Source: Actinomycetaceae bacterium (GTDB lineage Bacteria; Actinomycetota; Actinomycetes; Actinomycetales; Actinomycetaceae). Taken from it: a stretch of DNA of 38,978 bases. Under the pieces are notes generated by a model that was not told the origin of the DNA, did no database searches, and saw nothing but the letters and a program-made list of their open reading frames with translations. The stretch lies in contig JAUNVQ010000023.1 of the NCBI GenBank assembly GCA_030540715.1, positions 1 through 38,978 of the forward strand. The letters are read 5' to 3'. The position numbers and the translations under genes were made by a program. Positions 9,388 through 17,731 of the stretch are shown one piece after another (position 1 is the first letter of the stretch; every line of letters begins with the position of its first letter).

Positions 9388-10515
9388 ATGGCAAAAATTG
9401 TTAATTCATGGAACGACTTCGACCCGTTGAAGCGTGTCATTGTCGGTCGCGCTGACAACTCGGTCATCCCGCCCGAAGAACCCGCAACATCAGAAAAAGT
9501 ACCCGTAGATTCAGAGATGCGTGGTATGTGGGGCCCTCGTCCTACTGAAACTGTTGAAAAAGCAAATGCTCAGCTGGACTTCCTGGCTAAGACACTTGAG
9601 GAAAATGGCGTCAAGGTCGACCGCCCAACTCCTTTGCAGTGGAACCAGCCGGTAATCACCCCTGATTTCCGCACAGACTCAATGATGACCTGTATGCCAC
9701 CACGTGACATCCTGCTCACCGTTGGTAACGAAATCATGGCTTCGGCCAACTCATTCCGTTGCCGCTACTTCGAGTATTTGGCATATTGGCCTTTGATGAA
9801 GCAGTACTTCGACGAGGATCCCGACTTCTTGTGGACACAGGCACCACGTCCTCGTTTGACCGATGCTTCCTACAAGCACAACTACTATGACGAGAAGATT
9901 TCGATTGAGGAACGCCTTGAGCGTACCGCCAATAAAGACTTCGTCACCACTGAAGTTGAGCCAATGTGGGATGCAGCTGACGTGCTTCGTCTTGGTAAAG
10001 ACCTGTTCATCCAGCATGGCTTGACAACAAACCGTGCTGCTATGGAATGGTTCAAGCGCTACTATCCTGAGCACAGGGTACACGCAGTGAACTTCCCAGG
10101 TGACCCCTACCCGATCCACATCGACGCAACATTCGTACCGCTGCGTCCGGGTCTGATTATCAACAACCCACATCGTCACCTGCCTGAAGAACAGCGTAAG
10201 ATCTTCGAAGCAAACGATTGGGAGATTGTAGATGCAGCAATGCCGGCTCACAAAGAGCCACCGCCACTGTGCTACTCCTCAGTGTGGCTGTCAATGAACT
10301 GCCTGGTTCTTGACCACAAGACAGTTATCTGCGAAGCCTCCGAGGTTAACCAGCTCGAACAGATGGACAAGCTGGGCATGAACGTTATCCCAGTACCGTT
10401 CCGTGATGCATATCCATTCGGTGGCGCTCTGCACTGTGCTACAGCAGACGTTTACCGTGAAGGCGGCTGTGAGGACTACTTCCCCAACCAGGTTGAAGAC
10501 CCCACACTCGTCTAA
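9388..10515 (+). CDS. Arginine:glycine amidinotransferase-like enzyme
   Basis: Amidinotransferases of this family move the amidino group of arginine to an acceptor amine, releasing ornithine; with glycine the product is guanidinoacetate, and the reaction is reversible. The 375-residue protein matches the AGAT fold throughout. Catalytic elements are MWDAADVLRLGKDLF (Asp at 195/198), PIHIDATF (H244) and GALHCATADV (nucleophile C350), in the order and spacing of the human enzyme. NSWNDFDPLKRVIVG at the start is also typical. The ATG at 9388 follows AAGGAG. The acceptor cannot be read from sequence; glycine is the default, but inosamine and lysine acceptors exist in the family. Co-transcription with arcABC suggests a catabolic or ornithine-recycling role (inference). 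Confidence 0.88.
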   Translation: MAKIVNSWNDFDPLKRVIVGRADNSVIPPEEPATSEKVPVDSEMRGMWGPRPTETVEKANAQLDFLAKTLEENGVKVDRPTPLQWNQPVITPDFRTDSMMTCMPPRDILLTVGNEIMASANSFRCRYFEYLAYWPLMKQYFDEDPDFLWTQAPRPRLTDASYKHNYYDEKISIEERLERTANKDFVTTEVEPMWDAADVLRLGKDLFIQHGLTTNRAAMEWFKRYYPEHRVHAVNFPGDPYPIHIDATFVPLRPGLIINNPHRHLPEEQRKIFEANDWEIVDAAMPAHKEPPPLCYSSVWLSMNCLVLDHKTVICEASEVNQLEQMDKLGMNVIPVPFRDAYPFGGALHCATADVYREGGCEDYFPNQVEDPTLV

Positions 10516-10539
10516 AGTCACTGTTTTCGTGACCATAGA

Positions 10540-10577
10540 GGTGTTAGCACACCTACACAGTGTGCTAACACCTTTTT
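10540..10577 (+). terminator. Strong intrinsic terminator of the arc/amidinotransferase operon
   Basis: A 13-bp perfect stem (GGTGTTAGCACAC and GTGTGCTAACACC) with a 7-nt loop is followed at once by five T residues. It lies 25 bases after the amidinotransferase stop. This is the clearest terminator in the window, and it sets the amidinotransferase gene inside the ADI transcription unit. Confidence 0.93.
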
Positions 10578-10693
10578 ATAAACGGCCTTTCTGTGCCGAT
10601 TGAGTTTATTTATAGTAGGTGCGGTAAGGCTGCTGTGCCTTTTCCAGTAGTTTTCAAAGGAGATTTTTGAAGAGCAAATCAATGTACAGTTAT

Positions 10694-10723
10694 TTGACCC
10701 GTCGAGAAAAGTATTAATATTAC
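10694..10723 (+). promoter_or_regulatory. Candidate promoter of the EamA/DMT transporter
   Basis: TTGACC (10694-10699), an 18-base spacer and TATTAC (10718-10723) form a plausible promoter 21 bases before the transporter ATG. An alternative -10, TAATAT, lies 3 bases upstream of this one. It follows the strong terminator, so the transporter probably has its own transcript. Confidence 0.45.
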
Positions 10724-10744
10724 TTCTGAAAAAAGGACTTAAGA

Positions 10745-11890
10745 ATGTCTAAAACTCCCCAAACTAAGACTGCTACTTCAGCTGGCAACCCCACAGGCGA
10801 ACCTATGAATAGGAAGTGGGGCGTTGTTGCCATGTTCATCTCCGCTACTGGTATGGGGCTAGTTCCCCTTTTCAGCCGTTGGGGAACCCGAACAGAATTT
10901 TTTGAAGCAGATTCTGCGTTAAATGCCGGAGATTCTGTAGGTGCACTCATGGCCGTTGGACGTATGGGCATGGGCGTACTATTTTTTGTTGTACTTCTCT
11001 TTGCAACCAAAAAGGTACAGGTATTTAAAGAACTCAAATTATCCCCAGCCATCGCGATGGGTGGCTTAATGATCGGTATGTCGCTGGCTTGCTATGTTAC
11101 AGCCACACTTCTGACAACAATCGCAAATGCTATACTGTTCATTTATATTGGCCCAGTTATTTGTGTAGTTCTTGCACGAATCTTTCGTAAAGAACCAATG
11201 AGCTGGCTAAGCTGGGTCTGCTTGTTTGTCGTATTTGTGGGTATGCTCTTTGGCAATGAGATCATCTCCTTTGATCCCACGACATTCAAGTTCTCCGCTC
11301 AACTTGATTTCCAGGCTTCTACCGACGATCTTCGTTTGAAAGGCTTAGGAGACCTCTTTGGTATAGCCTCAGGCTTCTTCTATGGTTCTTCAATGTTCTT
11401 CAATGGATACAGAAAAGATGCAGACACAACAGCACGTGGTGTTTGGAACTTTATCTTTGCCGTTATTGGTGCAGGCTCTATCACTATAGTTTTGCACTTT
11501 ATGGGGACAATCGAGGGATACGAAAACTGGTCATTGAACTTACATCTGACAACATTCAACCTGATCGGTGCTGTTCTTTTATGGATCATTTGTGGCCCAA
11601 TTGCCCTCGGCTTCTTGCTAGTTGCAGGTAAAAATCTTCCTGCCGCTGATTACGGTACGATTGCTTATTGGGAAGTACCCGTTGCGCTGTTTGTTGGGAT
11701 TGTTATCTTTAAAGATCCCTTTACCTTTAACACCTTCATTGCGCTGGTGTTAATTATCGGAGGCGGGGCTGTTCCCTCGATTAAGACAATGCTTGCCGAT
11801 AAAAAGAAAGCCAAACAGGAACTAGCAAACGAACAACAAGTACAATCTGATTTGACGAAAGACGAACCGGATAAAGCTGTTACAAGCTAA
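10745..11890 (+). CDS. EamA/DMT-family membrane transporter
   Basis: This 381-residue integral membrane protein has about ten hydrophobic segments in two homologous halves, the pattern of the drug/metabolite transporter (EamA) superfamily. A ~20-residue polar N-terminus and a Lys/Glu/Gln-rich C-terminal tail (about 345-381) are likely cytoplasmic. Between the halves lies a polar loop (about 178-205, FDPTTFKFSAQLDFQAST region) longer than usual. A ribosome site AAAGGAC precedes the ATG. The substrate is unknown. Its position next to the deiminase/amidinotransferase operon suggests an amino acid, guanidino compound or related amine, but sequence alone does not show this. Confidence 0.85.
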   Translation: MSKTPQTKTATSAGNPTGEPMNRKWGVVAMFISATGMGLVPLFSRWGTRTEFFEADSALNAGDSVGALMAVGRMGMGVLFFVVLLFATKKVQVFKELKLSPAIAMGGLMIGMSLACYVTATLLTTIANAILFIYIGPVICVVLARIFRKEPMSWLSWVCLFVVFVGMLFGNEIISFDPTTFKFSAQLDFQASTDDLRLKGLGDLFGIASGFFYGSSMFFNGYRKDADTTARGVWNFIFAVIGAGSITIVLHFMGTIEGYENWSLNLHLTTFNLIGAVLLWIICGPIALGFLLVAGKNLPAADYGTIAYWEVPVALFVGIVIFKDPFTFNTFIALVLIIGGGAVPSIKTMLADKKKAKQELANEQQVQSDLTKDEPDKAVTS

Positions 11891-11897
11891 ATACAAT

Positions 11898-11938
11898 ATG
11901 AGGGCCACCTGTGGGTGGCCCTCATTTATTTTCCTTTT
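11898..11938 (+). terminator. Intrinsic terminator after the EamA transporter
   Basis: A 12-bp perfect stem (ATGAGGGCCACC and GGTGGCCCTCAT, loop TGTG) is followed by the T-rich run TTATTTTCCTTTT. It starts 7 bases after the transporter stop, making that gene a single-gene transcript. Confidence 0.9.
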
Positions 11939-12058
11939 AGAGAGCTGCTTACACGTATAGAGGTTTAAGTCACACATAACCTGATAAGATCGGTCATGTA
12001 AAGGAGCGTGATAGATCGATTACTACTGTCCCAATTCTCATTTAGACGAAGGAATACC

Positions 12059-13417
12059 ATGGCAACACATGACAACAAAGACGTAGTCACTGAACAACAT
12101 AGCACGTGGAACGAATTATCCGAAGAAGAGCGTTCTACAGTAAAAAGAGCCGCCACAGCATCATTCTTAGGAAACTTTGTGGAATGGTTTGACTATGGTT
12201 CATACGGCTATTTCGCTATAGCTATCTCTGAAGTATTTTTTGCAACCGAAGACAAACAAGTTGCTCTCATTGAAACATTTGCAGTATTTGCCATTTCGTT
12301 CCTTTTGCGTCCAGTTGGTGCCATTTTTTGGGGTCATATGGGCGACAAAAAAGGACGCAAATGGTCACTTGCAGCATCGATTATGCTGATGACAGGTGCA
12401 ACATTCTTTATTGCTTTCATCCCTGGTTACGCAACAATTGGTATATTTGCACCATTGTTGCTGCTTTTACTTCGTTCGGTACAGGGATTCTCTGCATCAG
12501 GAGAATATGCCGGTGCTGCAACATTCTTGGCAGAATACGCCCCGATGGAACGTCGCGGCATCTACTGCTCATTGGTTCCGGCCTCAACAGCATCAGGCCT
12601 GCTTTTAGCCGCGGTTATCAACGCGTCGTTTGAGCACCTTCTTACCACGGAACAAGTAATTTCATGGGGATGGCGCGTGCCATTTGCCATGTCACTACCA
12701 TTAGGGCTTATCGCGCTCTACCTGTGGATGCATTTGGAAGACTCGCCAACATATGCGAAGCTTCAAGAACAAATCGAAAAGAAGATGAAAGCTGGTGAAA
12801 CAGCACGACCAATTCGTGACCTGTTTGTGAACCACTGGCGTGAAACATTGATAGGTTTCGGCGTTTCAGCTCTTAACGCTGTTGGATTCTACATGGTCTT
12901 GGTGTATATGCCAACCTACTTGAACGAAGAAGTTAAAATCAGTTCCGATACCGCATCAATTATCACAGCGGCAACACTCGTATTCTATATTGCGTGCATC
13001 TTCTATATGGGGCACTTATCAGACACATTTGGTCGAAAGAAAATGCTGATTGCAGCCTCAGTTGGCTTTATCGTATTAGCGATCCCCGGATTCATGCTGT
13101 TAGGAACTAAGAGTATCGTTGTGATTCTTATTGTTGAACTCATCTTCTGTGCAACACTCACAATCAACGATGGAACACTCTCGTCGTTCCTGACAGAAAC
13201 CTTCCCAACGGAAGTCCGCTATTCAGGCTTTGCCTTTAGCTTCAATATGGCCAATGTTGTTTTCGGTGGGACAGCACCAATGATCTCAACGTGGTTGATT
13301 AGGGTGACCGGAAGTGACCTTACACCAGCCTTCTATCTTATGCTGGTTGCTGCCTTTGCACTTGGTGCAATGATGGCAAGTAAGGACCACTCCAATAAAG
13401 ACCTGGGAACGATTTAG
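12059..13417 (+). CDS. MFS transporter of the metabolite:H+ symporter (MHS/ProP-like) family
   Basis: This 452-residue major facilitator has about 12 membrane segments. Hallmarks of the MHS subfamily (proline/betaine, shikimate, dicarboxylate symporters) are GNFVEWFDYGSYGYFA in the first helix region, GHMGDKKGRKW between helices 2 and 3, and the SGEYAGAATFLAEYAP motif. GHLSDTFGRKK recurs in the second half. The ATG at 12059 has GAAGGA 5-7 bases upstream. A further in-frame start at 12008 would add 17 residues but is less likely. Members import zwitterionic or carboxylate substrates with protons. Transport of a guanidino acid such as guanidinoacetate or of a betaine would suit the neighbouring genes, but the substrate is not shown. 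Confidence 0.9.
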   Translation: MATHDNKDVVTEQHSTWNELSEEERSTVKRAATASFLGNFVEWFDYGSYGYFAIAISEVFFATEDKQVALIETFAVFAISFLLRPVGAIFWGHMGDKKGRKWSLAASIMLMTGATFFIAFIPGYATIGIFAPLLLLLLRSVQGFSASGEYAGAATFLAEYAPMERRGIYCSLVPASTASGLLLAAVINASFEHLLTTEQVISWGWRVPFAMSLPLGLIALYLWMHLEDSPTYAKLQEQIEKKMKAGETARPIRDLFVNHWRETLIGFGVSALNAVGFYMVLVYMPTYLNEEVKISSDTASIITAATLVFYIACIFYMGHLSDTFGRKKMLIAASVGFIVLAIPGFMLLGTKSIVVILIVELIFCATLTINDGTLSSFLTETFPTEVRYSGFAFSFNMANVVFGGTAPMISTWLIRVTGSDLTPAFYLMLVAAFALGAMMASKDHSNKDLGTI

Positions 13418-13427
13418 GTGTCTATGA

Positions 13428-13468
13428 ATGAGCAGCATAACAATCCTAAGTGTTGTTATGCTGCTCAT
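13428..13468 (+). terminator. Long hairpin after the MFS gene (terminator-like)
   Basis: A 16-bp perfect stem (ATGAGCAGCATAACAA paired with TTGTTATGCTGCTCAT) with a 9-nt loop begins 11 bases after the transporter stop. No T-run follows, so it may be a weaker terminator or a transcript-stabilising 3' structure. Confidence 0.6.
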
Positions 13469-13633
13469 GCCTTACACTCAATACCATTATCTTTAAGAAA
13501 GGAGTACTATTAAACCTAATCGAAAATTGGGAAGATAGGACGAACTGACAGATTGTGTTATCTGTAACGGTTTATATCCCCACCGAAATTCTTTACTGAG
13601 ATACCTACAAGTATGAAAGAGGACGGGCAACGC

Positions 13634-14236
13634 ATGGCCGTAAGAGAACCAAAATCAATTAAAGCGCAAATAACAAAGGCTTCTCTTATTATTGCGGCTG
13701 CAGGTATTTTACGGGAGCAGGGGCCCGAAGCTGTCACATATCGCTACGTAGCCAAAGTAGCGGGATTGTCGTCATCATCAGCGGGATACTACTTTAATTC
13801 TATTTCAGATCTGCTGCATGAAGCAGGTAAACACAATATTGAACAGTGGGCCCAGCGAGCCGAAGAAACTGTTGCAGATGCGCGAACAATGGCACCCGAA
13901 AAGATAAAAAAACATCGCATCGAAATTATTATGAACGCATGCCTTCCACATGACGAAACAGCAGGCTACTCATCACACTATTCTCAACTGATAGCTGCCT
14001 CAAACTCCTCTGAAGTCACCGACGCGTATCGCGAAGGCCGACAACGCCTTGATGGTGCAGTACAAGAAATCCTTGAACTTATTGACTGGAATATGCCAGC
14101 GCGCCTTATCATCGCCGTCGTTGACGGAGCCGCCGTAGCAGCGATCTCTGAAGGTCGCGACGTATGCCAAAATGTCACAGACGTCCTGGCAGAGCTGTCA
14201 CTCCTCAACTGCGATAAACCATATAACGAAACATAG
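13634..14236 (+). CDS. TetR/AcrR-family transcriptional regulator
   Basis: The 200-residue protein has an N-terminal TetR DNA-binding domain: a helix (KASLIIAAAGILREQGPEA), then the helix-turn-helix TYRYVAKVAGLSSSSAGYYF and NSISDLLHEAG. A helical ligand-binding domain follows. The ATG at 13634 is preferred over the in-frame ATG at 13613 because AAAGAGG lies 11 bases upstream; the longer form would add seven residues. It lies between the two transporters and the amidohydrolase on the same strand. The ligand and targets are unknown; adjacent transporter or amidohydrolase genes are the usual targets for such a regulator. Confidence 0.88.
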   Translation: MAVREPKSIKAQITKASLIIAAAGILREQGPEAVTYRYVAKVAGLSSSSAGYYFNSISDLLHEAGKHNIEQWAQRAEETVADARTMAPEKIKKHRIEIIMNACLPHDETAGYSSHYSQLIAASNSSEVTDAYREGRQRLDGAVQEILELIDWNMPARLIIAVVDGAAVAAISEGRDVCQNVTDVLAELSLLNCDKPYNET

Positions 14237-14308
14237 TTCAGTGACACAGTACACTCCACACATAATACACACGACATTGTGGTATTTAACAAACAAAAAT
14301 GATCTATC

Positions 14309-15934
14309 ATGACAACTACACACATTTACAATGCAAAAATATCAGGCAGGTGCGACCTCCAAGAAATATGGATTTATCATGGGAAAATCACATCGCACCC
14401 ATGCGGCCCAGCTGACACCACAATAGACGCTCAAGGTGGATTTCTTCTTCCTGGACTTTGGGATCAGCATGTTCACGTCGATCTTGAAGCCCAAGAACAC
14501 ACACGCATTGATCTGCGAGACACCTCAAGCCCACATGATGTTTTAGAACGTGTTGGTACCTATGTGCGTGACCTTCGCAGTGGGAAAGCTGCACCACAGG
14601 TAGCAGACTCTAACGTGCCAATAATGATTCAAGCCAGCGGATTTCGACCCTCAATATGGAAAGATCCGGCGAAAGTATCCGAATTAGATAATGTCACGGG
14701 TGACTATCCTGTCCTCATGATTTCTGGTGACGCTCACAGCGGATGGCTTAACAGCGCGGCGCAACAACTCTTTGGACTTGACCACTATGACGGGCTTATC
14801 AGGGAAAATGAATGGTTCTGTTTAATGAACCGCATTACCGAAACCCCCGACTACCTTCCGCGCCTTCATCAGGGGATGGAAGCATTTATTCAGCGTGCAG
14901 GATCGCTTGGTGTGGTAGGACTTCGCGATATGTCTTTTAGCGACGCCATGTGGACAACGTGGCCCACATCGATGACAGGGCGGCTTCACGTGGCGGTAAG
15001 CTGCTATCCTGAACAGCTACAAGAGCGTATCGACCAGGGGTTATTTACGGGAGCAGTATATCCAGGGGCCGGTAAAGGCGTAGATATTTATCAGGGGCCA
15101 CTGAAAATGATTTCAGATGGTTCCTTAGGCACACGCACGGCGTATTGCTGTCAGCCCTATGATGATGGTGGGCACGGCGTGCAAAATTTTGACCGCGACC
15201 AGATACGTCACTATATGGGGCTGGCTCAAGCACATGGCTTTGAGATCGCGATTCATGCTATCGGTGATGCCGCAATGGATGACGTGCTCAGTGTATGCGA
15301 GGCGTTTGAAGCGGCTGGTAAACCATTAAAAGGCTCGCTTGAACATGTACAGCTACTGGGTTCGGGGCAGGCATCGCGGTTGGCATCACTGGGAATATCA
15401 GCATCTATACAGCCTGCTCATCTGTTGGACGATTATCCATTAGCGCAGGTGATATGGCCCGACCGTATGGAGCGCTGCTACGCGTTTGCCGATTTGGAAA
15501 AAGCTGGAGTTCATCTAATGATGGGTTCTGACGCTCCGGTAGCCCCCATGAATCCGTGGCTGGCAATGGCAGCAGCGGTGTATCGTGGTCCCGTTGGTGG
15601 CGGCAGGCCGGGAACCGTGGGTGGCGATGTTCCTGCGCTTTCAGGTGGAAGTGCTTTGGGCGATAGTACTTCGGGTGATGAATCACCGTGGGAGTGGGAA
15701 CCATCGCAAAGGTTATCGCTACAGACTGCGTTAGAGGCCTCCACCAATGGCAACCGACTGCGTGATGGTGATCCCGGTGACGTAGTGATCGTAGATCGTG
15801 ACCCGTTGGCGTACTGCCATGACAAGGCAGACGGTGAAACAGGTGATGCCTGTGCCCAAGAAATAGCCCGCAACCTTTTGAATACACAGGTGTGGGTGAC
15901 CGTGCGCGATGGGAAGATCGTTTACGAAGCATAG
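14309..15934 (+). CDS. YtcJ-like metal-dependent amidohydrolase
   Basis: This is a 541-residue amidohydrolase-3 (YtcJ/exoenzyme regulatory) family protein with a TIM-barrel metallohydrolase core. Visible metal-site elements are LPGLWDQHVHVD (H54, H56), EIAIHAIGDAAMD, SLEHVQLLG and the late MGSDAPVAPMNP (Asp near residue 407). HSGWLNSAA and MISDGSLGTRTA are also family-typical. A Gly/Ser-rich stretch of about 35 residues (about 429-463) is inserted before QRLSLQTALEASTNG. The ATG at 14309 has no strong ribosome site. The natural substrate is unknown; family members cleave N-acyl, cyclic amide or similar bonds. Its place beside a TetR regulator and transporters suggests an accessory catabolic role. 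Confidence 0.87.
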   Translation: MTTTHIYNAKISGRCDLQEIWIYHGKITSHPCGPADTTIDAQGGFLLPGLWDQHVHVDLEAQEHTRIDLRDTSSPHDVLERVGTYVRDLRSGKAAPQVADSNVPIMIQASGFRPSIWKDPAKVSELDNVTGDYPVLMISGDAHSGWLNSAAQQLFGLDHYDGLIRENEWFCLMNRITETPDYLPRLHQGMEAFIQRAGSLGVVGLRDMSFSDAMWTTWPTSMTGRLHVAVSCYPEQLQERIDQGLFTGAVYPGAGKGVDIYQGPLKMISDGSLGTRTAYCCQPYDDGGHGVQNFDRDQIRHYMGLAQAHGFEIAIHAIGDAAMDDVLSVCEAFEAAGKPLKGSLEHVQLLGSGQASRLASLGISASIQPAHLLDDYPLAQVIWPDRMERCYAFADLEKAGVHLMMGSDAPVAPMNPWLAMAAAVYRGPVGGGRPGTVGGDVPALSGGSALGDSTSGDESPWEWEPSQRLSLQTALEASTNGNRLRDGDPGDVVIVDRDPLAYCHDKADGETGDACAQEIARNLLNTQVWVTVRDGKIVYEA

Positions 15935-16041
15935 CGTGCTTTTGGCAGTGGCTGCCCATAACTGAAGTACTTTTTCCTCTCCTCAGATACCATAGGTGGA
16001 GTAGGCCACCCAGACAATTGGATTCTTGCAAGGAGATTCTT

Positions 16042-17724
16042 ATGCTTGATCCCCATTTGACACCCGAGCAGTTGCAGCAGTTGGCGGCTACGCGCCCAGA
16101 TCTGTATCCGCTGATTGCTCAGCATCCACAGTGCCCACCACAGTTGGCAGGGTGGCTTCGTCAACATATCAGCGCACAAGGTGAGCCAGCAGGCGGTGTA
16201 CTACCTCACATCCAGTCAGCAGCGCCTGGAGCACCAAGCATGGCAAGCACGGGGGCTTCGCAGAACATGCCGCAACCCCCGCAGGGGGGCACTACAACAG
16301 GGGGTGGCGCAACGCCCTCTGGAAAGAAAAAACGAAAGAAGAAGTCACCGGTGATAACCGTGCTTGTTTCGATGGTCGTTATCATGGCACTTGTCCTGGG
16401 TGGACTGGTTGTATGGATTTTCACGAAAAACCCCTCCCTGGCTGACGGAGTGAAAAAAGTCAATGAACAGCTGCTTCCCGATGATGGCGTGGTGGTAGCC
16501 TCGGCAGCAGACGATGCAACACAAACCATCTATTCGCTTGCAATATTTCGTGGGGATGACACCCCCTATACCGCCATCATCTCTAAAAAAGAGGGCGAAA
16601 AACCGAAGGTCAATAAAAAGAAGCTCGATAAAGATGTGAAAACGGCCCTTGATGATCCAGATAGCACGCTGTGTTCAGCCGTCAAAGCACTGTCATGCAA
16701 AAAAGCATTGAAAGCGAAGAAAGCGCGACTAAAGTTTAAAGACTATGACTACCACTGGGATGAAAACACACACGTATGGAAAAACGGAAAAGCGAACTGT
16801 CATGCACATACGCTATTCGGTGTGCAAGACGGGTATCTGATCGGCACGCAGGAGGCACCCCAATATGCGGGCAATACACGCTACTATTCAGCGTTGGTAC
16901 CCTCGATCACACTGTTTGATGCCACAACATGTGAGCCACTGTGGCGAAAGGTTTTTGAGCGGCCATCATACGTGGTTGTGATAGATGACGTGATAAGCGT
17001 GTGGGAAGGTGACCCCGCGCTGAGCGAAGAAGGCAATGACCCTGTTGAACAAATCATTAACATTATTGACAATAATAAACGTCGACACACCTACGAGCTG
17101 ATAGCCGATAATGGTAAAGAAAATCTTGAAAAGCCTTATGGAAATGAACTTCCAGAAGAAGACCTGGATGAACCAGAAGAGGAAGATAGCGGCGCTGATC
17201 CCGAAGGAATGAGGAGCATCGACATCACCAACTCCATCGTACCGGGGGAGCTTATCGGGGCGGATCCGCAATGTTCAGTAGAGAAATTTATGCAACCGCA
17301 TGAAATACCGAATGAAGAACAGAACTGCTGGGTGCAGTTGCAAAATGGAAGCGGTGTTTCAAAGTTTTCAGACTGGAATGAAAAAATTACTTTACGGACG
17401 GATACCCTCCTATATGGTGATTTCAATGATGATGGCTATGATGATGTTGCTGTCATGGTGAATGCCGACAACTCCACGGTGACGATTGGGCCAACAACCT
17501 TCGTGTGGATATATAATCCGGAAAAACCCGACACTCCCTCTATTGTGGTTGGTGGCCAAGGAACAGACGTTTTTGGAGGTAACCTTCAGTTCACAGACGG
17601 TGAGCTCCAAGCAGTGACAAATAATGGGTGCGTTGGCTTAGCGTGGAAATTCACAGGTTCTGGAAGCACATTGCAGGTCAGCGAGCCGAAGCACGAAGAC
17701 ATTTACAAGTGCGAGGGACTCTAA
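16042..17724 (+). CDS. Membrane-anchored protein with leucine-rich-variant N-terminus and FG-GAP-like segment
   Basis: I cannot name a function. The 560-residue protein begins with LTPEQLQQLAATRPDLYPLI followed by HPQCPPQLAGWLR, a short domain resembling the variant leucine-rich repeats at the N-terminus of many actinobacterial membrane proteins. A Pro/Gly/Ser/Gln-rich linker (about 43-94), a basic stop KKKRKKK (95-101) and one membrane helix (about 104-127) follow, placing most of the protein outside the cell. The extracellular part has an acidic stretch (about 371-390) and, near 458-474, YGDFNDDGYDDVAVMVN, which looks like a calcium-binding FG-GAP/VCBS repeat. The ATG at 16042 has AAGGAG ideally placed; an upstream extension of 50 residues is unlikely. 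Its stop lies 7 bases from that of the convergent maltokinase gene. Confidence 0.8.
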   Translation: MLDPHLTPEQLQQLAATRPDLYPLIAQHPQCPPQLAGWLRQHISAQGEPAGGVLPHIQSAAPGAPSMASTGASQNMPQPPQGGTTTGGGATPSGKKKRKKKSPVITVLVSMVVIMALVLGGLVVWIFTKNPSLADGVKKVNEQLLPDDGVVVASAADDATQTIYSLAIFRGDDTPYTAIISKKEGEKPKVNKKKLDKDVKTALDDPDSTLCSAVKALSCKKALKAKKARLKFKDYDYHWDENTHVWKNGKANCHAHTLFGVQDGYLIGTQEAPQYAGNTRYYSALVPSITLFDATTCEPLWRKVFERPSYVVVIDDVISVWEGDPALSEEGNDPVEQIINIIDNNKRRHTYELIADNGKENLEKPYGNELPEEDLDEPEEEDSGADPEGMRSIDITNSIVPGELIGADPQCSVEKFMQPHEIPNEEQNCWVQLQNGSGVSKFSDWNEKITLRTDTLLYGDFNDDGYDDVAVMVNADNSTVTIGPTTFVWIYNPEKPDTPSIVVGGQGTDVFGGNLQFTDGELQAVTNNGCVGLAWKFTGSGSTLQVSEPKHEDIYKCEGL

Positions 17725-17731
17725 ACCAACA

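Noticed and set aside
15405-16031. Minus-strand open frame of 208 codons opposite the amidohydrolase gene
   Set aside because: It mirrors the real gene, is His/Arg-rich with no domain, and has no ribosome site.
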